From Ecdyonurus torrentis (taxonomy: Eukaryota > Arthropoda > Insecta > Ephemeroptera > Heptageniidae), in contig OX439131.1 of assembly GCA_949318235.1 (NCBI GenBank), positions 37,691,273-37,755,272 on the forward strand: a DNA stretch of 64,000 nucleotides, written 5' to 3'. Below the pieces are notes generated by a model. That model was not told the origin of the DNA and made no database searches. It worked only from the letters and a program-made list of their open reading frames with translations. This document shows positions 13,151 through 27,731 of this stretch, in pieces. Numbering within the stretch: the stretch's first letter is position 1; each line of letters opens with the position of its first letter. The position numbers and the translations under genes are program-made.

Positions 13151-14005
13151 CTATAACCAAATTGCAACCGTAAAATTTAATATATTATATTTCGGGTGAA
13201 GGAGTGTATATAATGTCACCGCGTCACCGCGTACACGAACAACGCAGAATCAACAATATTTTAACATAAAAAGGGATATGTTAATGCAAAAATATTAATT
13301 TCTTTCTCTAACTATATTTTTCTTTACTTTAACATGACTATATCATACTTATAATTTATCTATATTATATGATTCGTGGATCGTAAAATTTCCGAGAGAT
13401 ATCATAGTCGCCATTTTATATTTTATTTATGTTAAAATAAGTTTTAATATACAACATAATTATATTTTTTTGATATTATGTTTCATAATTTTTATTACTC
13501 TTGATAATGATTTTAAAATAATATGTAATAAAATTTTGTAGGTATGTTTTTGGGGAAGCTGGGGCATTGTGGGTCAGTGGTCAGTGGTGTCACTATGATG
13601 GATTTACAGTATAATGTATATATCATAGAAAAAGGGCACTGTCACATTAAAACAGTGTTATTAACTTATTATACGTAAATAACAACCATACACTGAAAAA
13701 AATCACGTTTTTGGGAGTTAACAAAAAAAAATTGACACCGGAGTATTAAAAATAGATATTGTAGGAACTTCTATTAAAAAATAATTTTTTTTAATAATTG
13801 AGTTATATGGCACGGCTAATATATATTGGAGTATTAAAAAAGTATTAGCTATGCTAATCAGGGTAAAACAAATGTAAACGCTATTCTCTTTCATAAATAT
13901 TAATGAGTAATCGAAAGTAGAAATTAAAAAAAATAAAATAAAAAAATATATTTGCTTCCGATAATTTAAAATTGAAATTAGGTCTCAGTTGTAAAAAATC
14001 TATTT

Positions 14006-14179
14006 TCCAAGGTAATCTGGGTCAACCAAAACATAATAAAAAAATACTAAATCTTTGGAGAAAAAAATCAGCATCGCCAACATCCAGTGTAATTTTGCAA
14101 AATGTTAATCATATGATAATATATGATATGTTAATGATATGTGAAATCATATCTAGGGGTGACCCAGATTACTTGGGGT
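14006..14179. mobile_element. Short MITE with ~20-bp inverted ends
   Basis: CCAAGGTAATCTGGGTCAACC near the left end matches the reverse complement of GGTGACCCAGATTACTTGGGG at the right end. About 130 bp of AT-rich non-coding sequence lies between. The target duplication is not clear. Confidence 0.55.
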
Positions 14180-15901
14180 AAATTTTTCACCAATTAAAAG
14201 AAGCACTTATTATTATTTATTTTTTTATTGTTACAGGTTTATTTTTAAACTATAATTTTTATTATGTACATTATAAATGTGGTGAGAAGTTTTAAACTTG
14301 AAAAAAAAAATCATGTAAACTTAAAAATACTGAAAATCTGAAGGTTCACACGAAATATAATAGAAGATTTACCCACCATGCTTATTTCCATACTCATTTA
14401 TACTATATTGTTGTTGAGCGTCTATTGGTTATGTTGTACAACAGAGTGACTTTTCCATCTGTGCTTTATTACTGCAGTGGTGAAATCAAACTTTGCTGGT
14501 CAGTTAAACCAACGAAGTTAAATTCTTCAGGGTCCTTTTCGCGCAACACTACGTTTTGTCACGCGATGTTCCTTATAATCTAATGTCATTTGTTGATATG
14601 AGCATCGAAAAAACTAAAATATTAGAATATACATTTAAAATTAATTCTATTTATAAAAATCACTTAAAAAAATTATGATCTTGAAAAGCTTTGTTATATA
14701 AAATATGCAATATTTTTTTAGAGCTTTAGTAGCAAAAGAAAAAATAAATAAAATTTGAAACTTTTAAAGAAAGTTTGTAACGTGAGAGATATTGGCAAAA
14801 ATATTGTCAAGAGTGGCTCAAGTACATTGATACGTCTCTATGGAACCATCGGAACGTGATCAACGTTTGCTAAAGGCAATCCTACTTCCCTTCCTCTCTG
14901 TCTCTCTCTTTCTCCTCTTAAATTTCCCAACACACGTTTGACACTTGACGTTGTCGTGCTGAAATCCGAGATGTTTGCCAATATCAAATCTACGTGTTTA
15001 TATAGCCAGAAGGAAATAAAAGTTTGCCCAAATACTATTTTTCAATGTATTAATTTATATCTACTTATCTCTCTCTCTCTCCCTCTCCCTATCTTTCTCT
15101 CTCTCCTTCCCTCTCTTTCTCTTTTGTTGATTCTGAAAAAATAATGAAATTGTATTAGTAATGTTATGATTAAATCGTTAGTAATTATAAATTTTCAGAT
15201 ACAAGGTGTACTGTACTTATCAGTAAACATCTTTTTGTACATAGTTTTTTTTTAAGAAATAAGATTTCCAAAGATTACTTTCTTTCTTCTGCATACTATA
15301 CGTTGTAAAATATTCCTGGTTTATTGATAGCTTTTAGTATGTATATATATTTGGAATTGAATTTTTAAAATTTCAGTTTGAGGATAAAAGTACAAGGATA
15401 ATATTAAATATGAATATTTTGTTAATGCTAAAAGAATATATCTTTCACCCTATTAAATTTTTCTTCAAGAAAGGATTATTGACATTTTTTTCACATTGAT
15501 AGATGGCTTTTGTCTTTTTTTTTTTATTGTTTGCAAAAGAGAATCTGATGATTAAACAAAAGATTGCTTGCTATGGTATTATAAAAACCAATTCTTTGAT
15601 TTTCGTCTCTTTTGTTAATCGATCTTTTAAGTCCAAACTCTTCAACATTTAATTTAACTCACAGTAAAAAGTATCAAATTTCAATGTTTCTTTCAAATAA
15701 TTTATTTTAAGTTTGATAGATTTGATTGTTTAATCCATTAATATTGAACTTGTATGAAATTTAATTTATGGAAGTGCATTATTTCATAGCAGCTCTTTGA
15801 AGTTTCACATAAATAGAAGAAGTTACAAAAAGTTACAATAAGCCAGCTTTAAATAACAGTAACAATAGCAATAATGTTAATAAAATACTTACTTCTTCTT
15901 C

Positions 15902-15926
15902 TTTTTTTTTTTTTTTTTTTTTTTTA
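15902..15926. repeat. Poly(T) tract
   Basis: A homopolymer T run of about 25 bp. Similar runs occur near 17364, 18020, 18927, 47816, 55969 and 59540 (T) and 19098, 59142, 61349 and 63705 (A). Some may be retroposon tails, but no attached element is recognisable. Confidence 0.9.
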
Positions 15927-18900
15927 TAAGAAGTATACGTCGATTTATCGATCTTGGTTTCTTTTTTTCCTTTCAATTTCCAGCTTTTGTTTTTTTCGAA
16001 AGCATCATAAAATATTTCGTATGTTGGGTTTGCTTTTAACCGTATTACAAATGTCAGCTTAAAAAAATATATATTGTTATATTTTTTCCACGTTTCGTTG
16101 CAAAACACATACTATACGAGAAGAAAACCTAAAGATTGATATTGTTGAAAATATTTTTGTGATCTTGTTCTTAGTTGAGTTGGTGGTGGAAAGTCTGGAA
16201 ATTGTGAGCAAGAAGTGTAGGAGAGAAAGGAAATGACAAAAACTGACTGGTGGCGTATCCAAGCACCCACCACGTCCTATTGTTTGACACGCCTTAACTT
16301 TAAAAAAAATATTGCCCGATTTTTTTTTATTAAAAAAGTTTTGGCTCGTGGGTAGAGGAAAAGAATTTCTTTATATGTTTTTCACATTTTACCAAACAAT
16401 CTAAAAATAAAACTTAATTGATAAAAAAAAAAAAAGTAACTCGTACTTAAATATAGTAGGGCTCTAATTGCAATAAAAATAAATATAACATTTGGTTACA
16501 ATGTAATATAATGTATACCTTTATAAGAAAAAAAAGTTATATAATATATAGGAGAATTATAACACAGAATATTATACACTTTTTGCAATGTAACCACAAA
16601 AAATTTCACTGACAAGTAACAAATAATGTTTTATAAAAATACCAAACCAGTATTTTATTGAATTGATAATTAAACAAAAAATCCTGATTGTTTGTAATTT
16701 AAAAAAAACAATAATATAAATTTAATATACTATAGTTCTATGATTGTTTTTTTTTTATTCAATAACTTGAAGCTCACTTGAAGTAAAACTGGTTCATAAT
16801 TCTATTGCCACCCTTTTTCATTCAGTTTATAGAACAAAAGAAAAGGTTTCAGAAAGAATGAGTCTATTGATTGAATAACTTTAGCTATTATTATATTATA
16901 AAAACAACAACTTAATTTTAATAATTTAAAACTTTTATCATTTGCGGTATTGGTAATTGAATACCACTTAATAATTTTAAAATGAAAGATACAACTTATG
17001 TTTGTACAATTTTAAATCAATGTGCATTGAAAGAAAGTATTTTTTTTATTTTTGTTGTTAATTATTTTGCATTTTGTACTCAAAAAGAAAAAAAATTACT
17101 GCAATATTCATGGCAATATATTAATATAGTATTTTCCTTTTTTAAATGATATAAATGTTTATAGTGGTGTCAAGTCACCACGTGAAAATTTCATTAGAAA
17201 TTTCAATAATTTAACATTTAAGCTGAAAGGACAATGGGGTGTTCTCTAAAAGTGAGAAATTCTTTGAATTCTTACAGTTATTTTGTTGGCAACAAATTCT
17301 GTGGTTTTTATGCTTAAATAGCCTAAAATTTTCTTCCACTAAAAATTAAATTTTATGTCCCTATTTTTTTTTTTTTTTTTTTTTTTTTTAATCTCTCTAA
17401 TCTTCTTTTTATAGAAAAAAAATGAGGTTATAATCAGTGCAAAAAGTAATGAAATAATTGATATAAAAAAGCACGCCATGTAACCCACCCTTTTTTTACC
17501 CTTTATGTTATGAAAGTAAATTTGATTAAGGATCTCATGTGTAATTAATTTTCAAGGAATGAAAACTCATCCATGTGTTAAGATTTAAAACATAAAACCA
17601 CGCGCTGAAAGCTGTGTGAAGTAAGTTATATAAGAAAATTACTGCAAAACCTAGAAGGGATTTTAAAATAATTATTTATACCATATAATATTTTAAACTT
17701 AAGTTTTTTTTTCTCTTATCTAGTTTATATTGATTATGTAAGCAAAATGTAGATTAATTAAAAATATTATCTATTATACGTAGAAATTAATAAATTTTGT
17801 GATGTATAAAAAATTAATGCAATTTTTTATTGTTTGCTGTGGCAAATTATAGCACTGTTGCGACTTTATTATTATTATTATTATTTTATGCCATTAGCCT
17901 TAGAGTTAAAGTAATAAAAAAAAGAAACGTGAAAAAAAGAGGGATAAAAGACTTCACTCTCCATTTACGTCAACAGTTGATTTGTTTGATGTTCATGAGA
18001 GATAGAAACGTGCGCTGCGTTTTTTTTTTTTTTTTTTTTTTTTTTTGGTCGCAGTGCGTTTTTCACGAGTGCGAGAGGTAAAGTTTCAGCAAGGAGAGGC
18101 AACAGGCAAGCGCGCGCGTCCCGGCACGCTTCAACAATCGATGAAGCATATACACGGAGGCTCAAAATATCAAACTCTCTGTCTCTCTCTCTCTTGCTCT
18201 CTCTCTTGTTTGCCGCAGCTCACGATACACGAGATACACATAGAGATAGGGCCTCGCCCAACAAACGACGTGCGCTGCGGTCACGTTGCATCACGCGCCG
18301 TCGCTGCATCCCTGCTCTCTGACTGACCCGCGCCACCGTATTGCGCTTAGCATGTCTCAAGGCGCTATACTAACCGTGCGCGCTCGCTCTCTCGCACACA
18401 GATCACACATCCACCACACAAGCTACGTTATCAGGTTATTCGCTCAAATGTAACACACAGTCAGTAAACCACAACAATCAAAGTGGTTATTTTTAAACTC
18501 TTTGAAAATACCATATCTGGCAATTTATTGATTATAATTATTAGTATACTATAACGTAATCATCGGTAAATAATACATAAATACTGAATTGGTCGTATAT
18601 GTTAAATACTTGATTACTGACCTGACAAGCTATTTTTGAGGTACTCCAGAAGTGTGTGTAATACGATGGGCAATGTATTTTATGAAAATTTGTCAGTAAT
18701 AAAGCAGTCAAAATCGAGCAAAAAGGAAAACAAGAAAAAAAAAAGAGAAAAAAGGAATAAAAGAAAACATATATTTCGAGCATTTCAATTACCTAAAACT
18801 AAACGCGTACACTTCAATTTTCTAAAGCACCAACAAAATATATTTATGTCTAAATAATAATACATTCTTTTATTTGATACAAGAAACGTAGTGGCAACTA

Positions 18901-20233
18901 GAATTTTCTTTGTAAAATATTTGAACTTTTTTTTTTTTTTTTTTTTTTTTACAATAAAGTTAGACAAAAATATTTTTATAAGAATACACGTTGTCGGAAA
19001 TGTTTTTTTTTAGTTCCGCATAATATTCTTTACAGTTGACTAGATACTGTTTTTTGCTTAACTTTCCTAACATTCAATTTTATTCACTACAGAAGAGAGG
19101 GAAAAAAAAAAAAAAAAAAAAAAAAAACGCGAGTAGAGATTGTTTATTTTCTCTGTGTAGCGCTTGCATTAAATTTTTTGCCTTGCAAAGAAAATTTATA
19201 AATAACATTACTATAAACCTAAATAGCAATGGAATTTTCAATAACTTCTGAAAAATTATTAAATAAACATCTTCTAAGAGTTGAGTTTTTTTTTTCTGCT
19301 ACTTTCTCATAAACTATAAATACTACCGAGGCAAAAATAAATAATAATAAAGAAAGATAACAAAAAATATATACATATATTTTCATCGATTAAACATAAT
19401 CATAATATGGCACGTATTATTTGGCTAACTGTAAGTGATATCATATCATTTGTTATCAGATTTATCTATTTCATTTATCGTGAAACGTCTTGGACAATAT
19501 AATATATATATATAACAATTATTTATACTCGTTATGCTTTCATGTCTCTGCACATAATTGTTAATATATATAAATAATAGTCAATAATTGCTGACATTTC
19601 AAACTCAAATTATTAGACATTACAGAGATCAGTATTCTCATAATTGCATCATATTTGCAACTATAAATTGTACTATTTATATCTCTGCAATATAAATAAA
19701 AGATTGGAAAAAAAATGATCACATATAATTACAATGTCCATTATGGTATTACCAATATGAAGTGAACCACTCATCGATTTAATAAATACTTACATCCTAT
19801 ATGACACATTATAATAATCAATAACTAAACTATTATTTTAATTGAAAACTATTAATTGCATCCGTTACCCATTAAATTTGTGAACTAATGACAATTTTAC
19901 CACAAATGAAAACCATTGTACTAAATTTAATGAGTAATAATTATTATTTAAAAAGCTATGTATTCTAAATTGGTTTATTTTATAGTATCTCTCCAAATAA
20001 CATATAAAAATTCATCTTATGTGTTAAATTGATGAAAACTTTTTTTATTGATTTATTACAGTGTATAAATGTAGAAGTCTTTTATCATGAAATGATATTA
20101 CAAGATGGTATATCAATCTATTTATTGGATTTCTGAACGTTTCCTGTATTTCCCCCTTGAGTGCTGCTTGAAGCTCAATACAGCTGCAATAAATTGACCT
20201 TCTTGACAGCTGAACATCGTTTTTTTTCTCTCT

Positions 20234-20241
<8 letters not shown>

Positions 20242-20282
<41 letters not shown>
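20242..20282. repeat. (CT)n microsatellite
   Basis: A run of CT dinucleotides preceded by a C tract and followed by a T/C-rich stretch. Confidence 0.9.
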
Positions 20283-20286
<4 letters not shown>

Positions 20287-21584
20287 CTTTTTTCTTTCTT
20301 TTCTTTTCTTTTTTTTTCAATAGTGTTCCTATACCAAACTTAAAAATTCTTTTTCATAGGTGTTCTTTGCCCTTTCGATATTTTTTCTTTGTTTATTTTA
20401 TATAAAAAAAAAAGTTTGCTAAAAATTTACGGCTGAATGAATATTTATAACACATTTGTATAGTCTCATTACATAGGCTATTGAAGTACCGAATCAATTT
20501 CAAACTTTGTTAACAAGTCAATTCAGTCCACAAAAACAATGCACAGTAAATTATAACTAGTACATAAAAGTTAGTAGAAAATATTGAAAATAACTTTTTA
20601 TAAATAACTTAATATACATTATTTGTCAACTTTTTCTTACTTATATAATATACGAGAATACTTTCACAAGTTACTCTGTAATAATAACTAATGCCTTTTA
20701 TTGGACAAAATCAGATTTCAAACCTCTTAATTTATATCTCTCTTATATTTAACGTTGTCAAATTTACAGAGTTTTACAATAATTTTAAGTAAGAAAATGT
20801 AGATTTTTACGTTAATTATATGTATGACAAAATATCGATTATCAGAATTAACAAAATGAATTTTCTTGTTGTAAACAAAACGAACAGTTTTAGATATCTC
20901 TGGGGGCGTAAATAATTTTAATTGAATGAAACTGTATAAGTGCCACATGCGCAATTGAAACAAAGATACTAGCACAAGTTAATATTTTCTATATAATACA
21001 CAAAACTCATAATATCAACAAATTAATTAAATGATATTCGCTAAAATCGGGGCAACAATTAAACTGGAAGCATCATTTCCAACCCCGTGGTTGGCTAAAA
21101 TAGGTTGCATCCATGAAACTGACCAATCGAAGAGCTTGAAATCAAGCTTCCGGTTTTATTGTGGCCAGCATAATAAACAAATGAAAAAAAAACGGTAAGA
21201 GTAAGATTGTAAACAAGTATCCTGTTGTGTATGCAGCCCGCTTATCCTTTCTAATTTGACGCCCATAAGAATAACATTGGAGCTTTGACGTAAATGCATT
21301 TAATTCAATTTTATAGCATCGTATGGATAAAAATATGTTATTTATAACAAAATATATTACATGCAATACAATATGAAAGCATATATTATACCAAATGAAT
21401 GTTATTATTTATTTGAGAAACTATTGTAATTACGTTTCAAAAAATAAGCTATGGTAGATGTAAAGTATACGAGGTTTATTTATGTAATTGTGTTATATTA
21501 TACTTCAGCAATTATTTTATGAATATAGAAAATAATTTGAGAAATATGATATTTACCGTGTATGAGTATTTTAAATGAAACACA

Positions 21585-21865
<281 letters not shown>

Positions 21866-23798
21866 ATGTAAAATTCCTTTTTTTAACTTTTGAGTTTAAT
21901 GTTAAATATACGCTCACAAACAAGTGAGAAGTTAAATTTCCAGTCATAAAATACAAACCCTAAAAAGCAATGTATGATATGGAACCTTATTTCATACGTT
22001 TAATTTTTATCTACTTTTGTCATCAAATAATAATTATAAAAAATAACAACATTATATTATTAAAATTATATTGATGCGTACCTGACCAAAATAATGTAGA
22101 AGAGTTTACTGTATGTAGTTGAGTAATACATTACTTTTTATAACATAGACTACACAGAGTTAACAAAATATATTCATATCAATAAAATGTGTTGAGTTAA
22201 AAACAAAATTGTTACAAAAAATGATACAATTTGTCAATTTAATTTTTGATGAACATCCAAATATAAAATGCTTTCTATATTATTTTATTGTAATATTAAT
22301 GTGTTTGTTTATTTATTATTATTATTTTTAATAATAGCTATTATTTTATTGTTGGTTTTACCATTTAATAATTTATTCTAAATTACAACTTTCATCATTT
22401 CAAAAAAAAAACTTTTTTTTTTTACTATTTATTTTAGGAGCAACAGTTTGTAAATTTTATTGATTTTTTTTATCATTTATGATAGTTCTATTTAAAAAAA
22501 TATTTCTTAAATTGTAAACTCTCTTGGAGCGTGCCAAAAAAAATAATAATAATGAACCTACATTCTTTACCTATATAGCATGTTTGAAATGATTTAAAGT
22601 CACGAAATAAATCATCTACTCTAACATAGTGTTCAAATAATAAACTTAAATATAACAAATAATATTCTATATTAATAACATTATTATCCATACCTATACA
22701 TGAAAAAATAATAATAGTAATTTTTAAAATTGAAAATATACCTTATACGGTTTTAAAATGGATTTATAAATCAAATCAGTTAGCTTTAAGGTAGAGAAAA
22801 ATAAAGTTGCGTTGAAAGAAAGTTTTTTTTTCTTGGTAGAGATACTTGGGGGAAAAAAGACGCAGTGAGTGTGGCATCTTATTACGTACGCCTTGAGAAA
22901 ATACAGCTATGTTCGGTAAGTCTCAAGGGATGCACAAACGTGCTGTTTCGACGTCGTATTTCTCACTAAACACACATGCCCAACCTACTCCACTGACGCT
23001 GCTGCTGACTGCTTGCTTACCTGCTATTTATTTATGCCATCAGTATAAATGTAAATTTTCTTAAAACAGAAAATATAAGATAAAATTTCATAGAATTCCA
23101 TTATGTATACATATAAACCCTTCTCTTCCCAAAATATTATCATATTTTTATAATAGCTTTTTGGATTTGATATTTTTTTTACAAAATATTATATTTATAT
23201 TGAAGAGATTATTTTAAGTGTGAAACATTTTTAGCTGCCATGAAAAAATCTTAAATTTACTAAGAATCAAATATAGAAGAAGAATATATTTTTTTTAACA
23301 AGACATGATTTAGTTATTTCAGATTACTGTTAGTTGAAATTTGATATAAAGTTTTAAAAAATAGATCTAATATATGCAAATTAATTTTAATAATTAGATT
23401 TTATAATTTATTTTGACATGATTTGTCTATACAGTAAAAAAAACACTCAGTTATACTATTGTTTTTCAGTGTTATTATAGTATTCAGTTACGAGACTTTC
23501 TATAAAGTTTCGCTGTGCGTCATAACGCTAACATTATCACTCCCAAACATTATTCTTTTCCCTTCTTCATTGTGATATTTCAACTCTTTTCTTTCTTTTG
23601 TATCCATTATGTTATTTTACAACATGAAAACTTTTTTCTTTAAAAAAAAAAATCTACCATGTATATACTTATTTTAATGAGACAAAAAAGAAAGAAATTA
23701 AAACGTTGTGATTTATAATATATGTAGCAAAAGTTTATTTTTAGTAAGAAAATTGTTTGTGCTACGGTGTACCCTATATGGTAGCTTTATTGTAAGCT

Positions 23799-23801
<3 letters not shown>

Positions 23802-23888
<87 letters not shown>
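23802..23888. repeat. (GA)n microsatellite
   Basis: An uninterrupted GA dinucleotide run of about 87 bp. Confidence 0.95.
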
Positions 23889-23890
<2 letters not shown>

Positions 23891-26289
23891 TTTACAAAGA
23901 TAAAAGGTTTTCAAATAAAATTTCAACAGAATAAGATACCAAGATTAGCTATAATACATGTGTATTTTTTTTTATTTACATACAAAAGTTGAAACAGTAG
24001 TACGTTCAAATTACGTGTAAATAGAACAAGAAATTTGTACTTACATATATACGGATCGTATAGAGTAAGTTACAGTATGATGAATAGAAAGCAGATTAGA
24101 TTACTAAATTGTACCTCAAGATTTCTGTCGTGAAAATTAAATTATAAACTTTCTACCTCTATACTGATAATGATTATAAAATAATTTTATGAATTAATTA
24201 TTATTTTTCTCTTATGTATAAAGCCAATTTTGAAATCTTACGTATACAAGATTATGAACATACTAAAGCTTTTATGTAACATAAATTTTGTATGTGTATA
24301 ATACTACTTATTGCGCTTATTAAAAGGTTATCGATGTTTGAGATAATTTTACAAATCAATGGAACGTATAAAAGCTTCTAGACTAGAGTTATCTGTAATT
24401 AGATCACTCAAGAATATACATAGTGATATTTTTTTAATGAGCAAGTTAAAAAGACAAACATTTTTTGTTTTTGTTTGTTTGTTTGACAATTTTGATGTTT
24501 TTATTACTATTATTTTTTAAGTATTTTAGTCAAAATTAGTATTGTCAAAAAATATATATGCAAATTTTCTGAATTGCAAGCGTTAACATTTTAGCATGTG
24601 CTAGCGTGACAAAGTGTAGCGTAAAAAAAAACTGCTTTATCAAAATTGATTTTGTGAAAATATATTTCACTTTCAAACACAAATTTAGACTGTGTTTCTC
24701 AAAGCTACAATTTGATTTTCCACTTGATATTTTCAAGCCAGTTGTAAAGAAAATAAAATTTAATTCATTTTTTTTATTGCAACGAGAAGGAAATTTTATG
24801 AAAATTATAAAAAAATACTTTATACTGTATGAAGAGTTTTTTTAACGTTATAAAAATTTATATTTTTAATTTAGAGGTAAGGTATAGTAGTGATTACATT
24901 TTTGCGTAAATTTATTTTTAAAATAAAATAGTTTTCAAATATACGTATATAATACTGTATATATTACAAAATATTTTGATACAATTGAAACCAACAAACC
25001 AAAAATACAAAGCTCAATAAAGCATCAAATATTTTTTTGTTTTCGTTTGTGTTAGATTAAAAACAAACAAACTTAGTTACCATTGAATATATATGCAGGT
25101 ATAGTTGAAGTATGTGTATTGTAGTACATTTTTATTTGTTTAATATTTCACTGTGTCACAATTTATCTAGAAATATGACTCGTAAAAAATAAAATCAGAG
25201 CAGCGCATTCCCTGCGGCACAATGTAAGTATAATAAAGACCGTTACTCGCTTGCTCACTTGCTTGCTCATTGTGGTAAAAAAAAAAAATAATAATAATAC
25301 CAACAACAAGATAATATCTTCAGCAAAATCAATATATTATAACAAAATGAATGAAGCATTATATATTATATTGATTTTATAATATGTTATTGATATAATA
25401 TGAGAAATGTGAAACCATGCTACTATAAATAATGACGTTATTATTAATTAATAATTAGCGTAAAATGTCATATTGATATATTTACACTCATTTCATCACT
25501 CTGCTTATTAGTAGCTTAGGGGTAAAATGTAATATGTTCGGAGTAATTAAAATATCAGGTCATATACTCGTATTATTATAGTGTTGATAGGTAAATAAAG
25601 AAAAATATGATTACTTGGAATATTATGATGTCAATGATCATTCAAATTCTCCTCTAAGAATTGTTGACTAAGGTTATATCAACTTAGAAAAAAAAAAAAA
25701 AAAAAAGAGATAGTTTTGTATATTTAAATTTTTTTATCATTTTTATTGAAAGTGAGATATATTGTGTTACATGTTTTGAATACAATGCTTTAAAAGTATT
25801 ATAAGAGTTTAGTAGCTAAAACTATCAAATAAGTCTATCCATTATAGCTTACCAAAGTTAGGGTAACATGTATATAAAAAATATATTGTAAGCTCGCATC
25901 TGTTATCCAGGTATCCTGTTGCTATGCAACCCGCCCAGCGCTCACAAAATAAACCTCATAAGAAAAGCATTAGTTCCGCAAAAGAAATGTATTTCAGTTG
26001 ACTTAATGATACATTATAAATTTAATTTTAAAAGTTACATAGAAAAGTATATTTAGTTCGAAAGACAGTGTATTAGTTTTATGTTATCTAAAATAGGATA
26101 AAAGAAAATTATAATTATAATTTTTTGTTTCAAAGGTGTTTTGTTTTGAAGCAATTTTAAACAAAACGTCGCACATTTACTTAATAAATTTAATATTGTA
26201 TTGCTTAGAATAATTTTTGTTACGAAAATTGTTCGTAAATGTTTTTACTTACCGTATTTACAGAACAATACGAAGACATTGAAAACATA

Positions 26290-26296
<7 letters not shown>

Positions 26297-26371
<75 letters not shown>
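26297..26371. repeat. (AT)n microsatellite
   Basis: About 75 bp of uninterrupted TA dinucleotides. A second, shorter run lies at about 26828-26855. Confidence 0.95.
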
Positions 26372-26377
<6 letters not shown>

Positions 26378-26822
26378 ATGTAGATTAATCTTACTTCTTG
26401 ATATAAAAAAATCACTTTAAGAAATTGCAGTTGCAAAAACAAAACTTTTTCTTTCTCTCTCATTTTATTATTTTTTATCACACAGCAATAAAGTTATCTT
26501 TTTGTTCTTTTCTCAACGCAATGCAACAAAATAAATATAATATTAATAGGTATATACATGTTTCTAATAAATATTATCAATTTATTCAAGTAAAATGCTA
26601 AGTGAATGTAAATTCAACGTTATAAATATATTAAAAGTGTAAATAGATTGAAATATACATATATGACTTAGGGATTTTGTTTGTTTGTATTTATTTACAT
26701 GGATATCAAATACATGTGCTTCTCTTTGTATGCATATATTTATACATGTATACTTTTGCAAACTTTATTTACAGAACATCAGGAAATTTGAGAAGGAAAT
26801 TTGTCATTATTTTTTATATGGT

Positions 26823-26860
<38 letters not shown>

Positions 26861-27527
26861 TTAATTTAAATATTATTAATATATTAAATATATATTAAAA
26901 ATATATATTTATATTTTTTATATGGTTTTATTTAATGCTAAAAATGAAGCTTAATTAAAAGTTGCAATAATAATAATAAAAAAGATGCTACCGTGCAAAA
27001 TTTTGAATCATGAATTATTTAGATTTTACACTCATAAGTTTTCATGTTAATTTCAATATTTGTTCTCCTTTGTTACGGGTATTGAAATATTTATCTTAAT
27101 TAGTATTTGTTACCTTTGACTTTTAAACGACACTAGGAAAGTAGGGGACCAACTTTTGCAAAAGTTGCATGAGTTTTAAATATACACCGAATATTTTAAC
27201 TGTAACCAGTATAATACCCAAAATATGCTAATGTACAGAATTGGGTGTTTAATGTAAAAGTTGAAATTTCTCTCTGAATTCTATTTGAGTACCATAAAAA
27301 AGTTGACGAAATAAAATAATCTTTTACCATGACATTAATCTTAATAAAATTAAATGTCAAACTAATTTTATCTAAAAGTTTTTTTTTAATATTTATTTAA
27401 AAATAACCCTTTATAAAAACCACAAAATTCTGTACTGTTATTTTTATACTATCTTTTATAGTTTTATTTTATAGTTCTTTAATTTTAATTATTAGTTAAT
27501 AATTCATAGAAGCTAAAACTTTTTTGA

Positions 27528-27533
27528 TATAAT
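27528..27533. repeat. Polinton target-site duplication, left
   Basis: TATAAT directly precedes the first base of the left terminal repeat and is repeated exactly at 43608-43613. Six bp is the characteristic duplication length for Polinton integration. Confidence 0.93.
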
Positions 27534-27642
27534 AGTAGATACTAAGACAAGCTGGGCCATTGGAATGCGGGGGGCGTGGCCTAATGTCATTAGTGCATGA
27601 CTCATCATATAGCAGAAGAGTGCAAGGGTAAATAAAGGGTTA

Positions 27643-27650
27643 TGACGTCA
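27643..27650. promoter_or_regulatory. CRE-like palindrome in TIR unit 1
   Basis: TGACGTCA, the consensus CREB/ATF palindrome. It recurs in unit 3 at 27987-27994 and is mirrored at 43147-43154 and 43491-43498. Unit 2 has a mutated version. Confidence 0.4.
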
Positions 27651-27704
27651 TGATTGACAGGTAACATGAAAAATCAATTAGTTTGGACAATGGGGTGAAC
27701 ACGT

Positions 27705-27731
27705 TCAAGGTCGTTCGCGAAACTTTATGAA
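27705..27731 (+). promoter_or_regulatory. Composite FTZ-F1-like and HSE-like site, TIR unit 1
   Basis: TCAAGGTCG (27705-27713) fits the FTZ-F1/SF-1 consensus YCAAGGYCR. It is directly followed by TTCGCGAAACTTTATGAA (27714-27731), which follows the heat-shock pattern TTCnnGAAnnTTCnnGAA with one mismatch. Unit 2 repeats the arrangement at 27884-27910, and the right TIR mirrors both (43410-43436 and 43231-43257). Function is inferred from pattern only. Confidence 0.45.

Noticed and set aside
18045..18326. 93-aa frame in the CpG-rich patch
   Set aside because: No recognisable domain, low-complexity Ser/Leu content and no splice sites to join it to the host exons.
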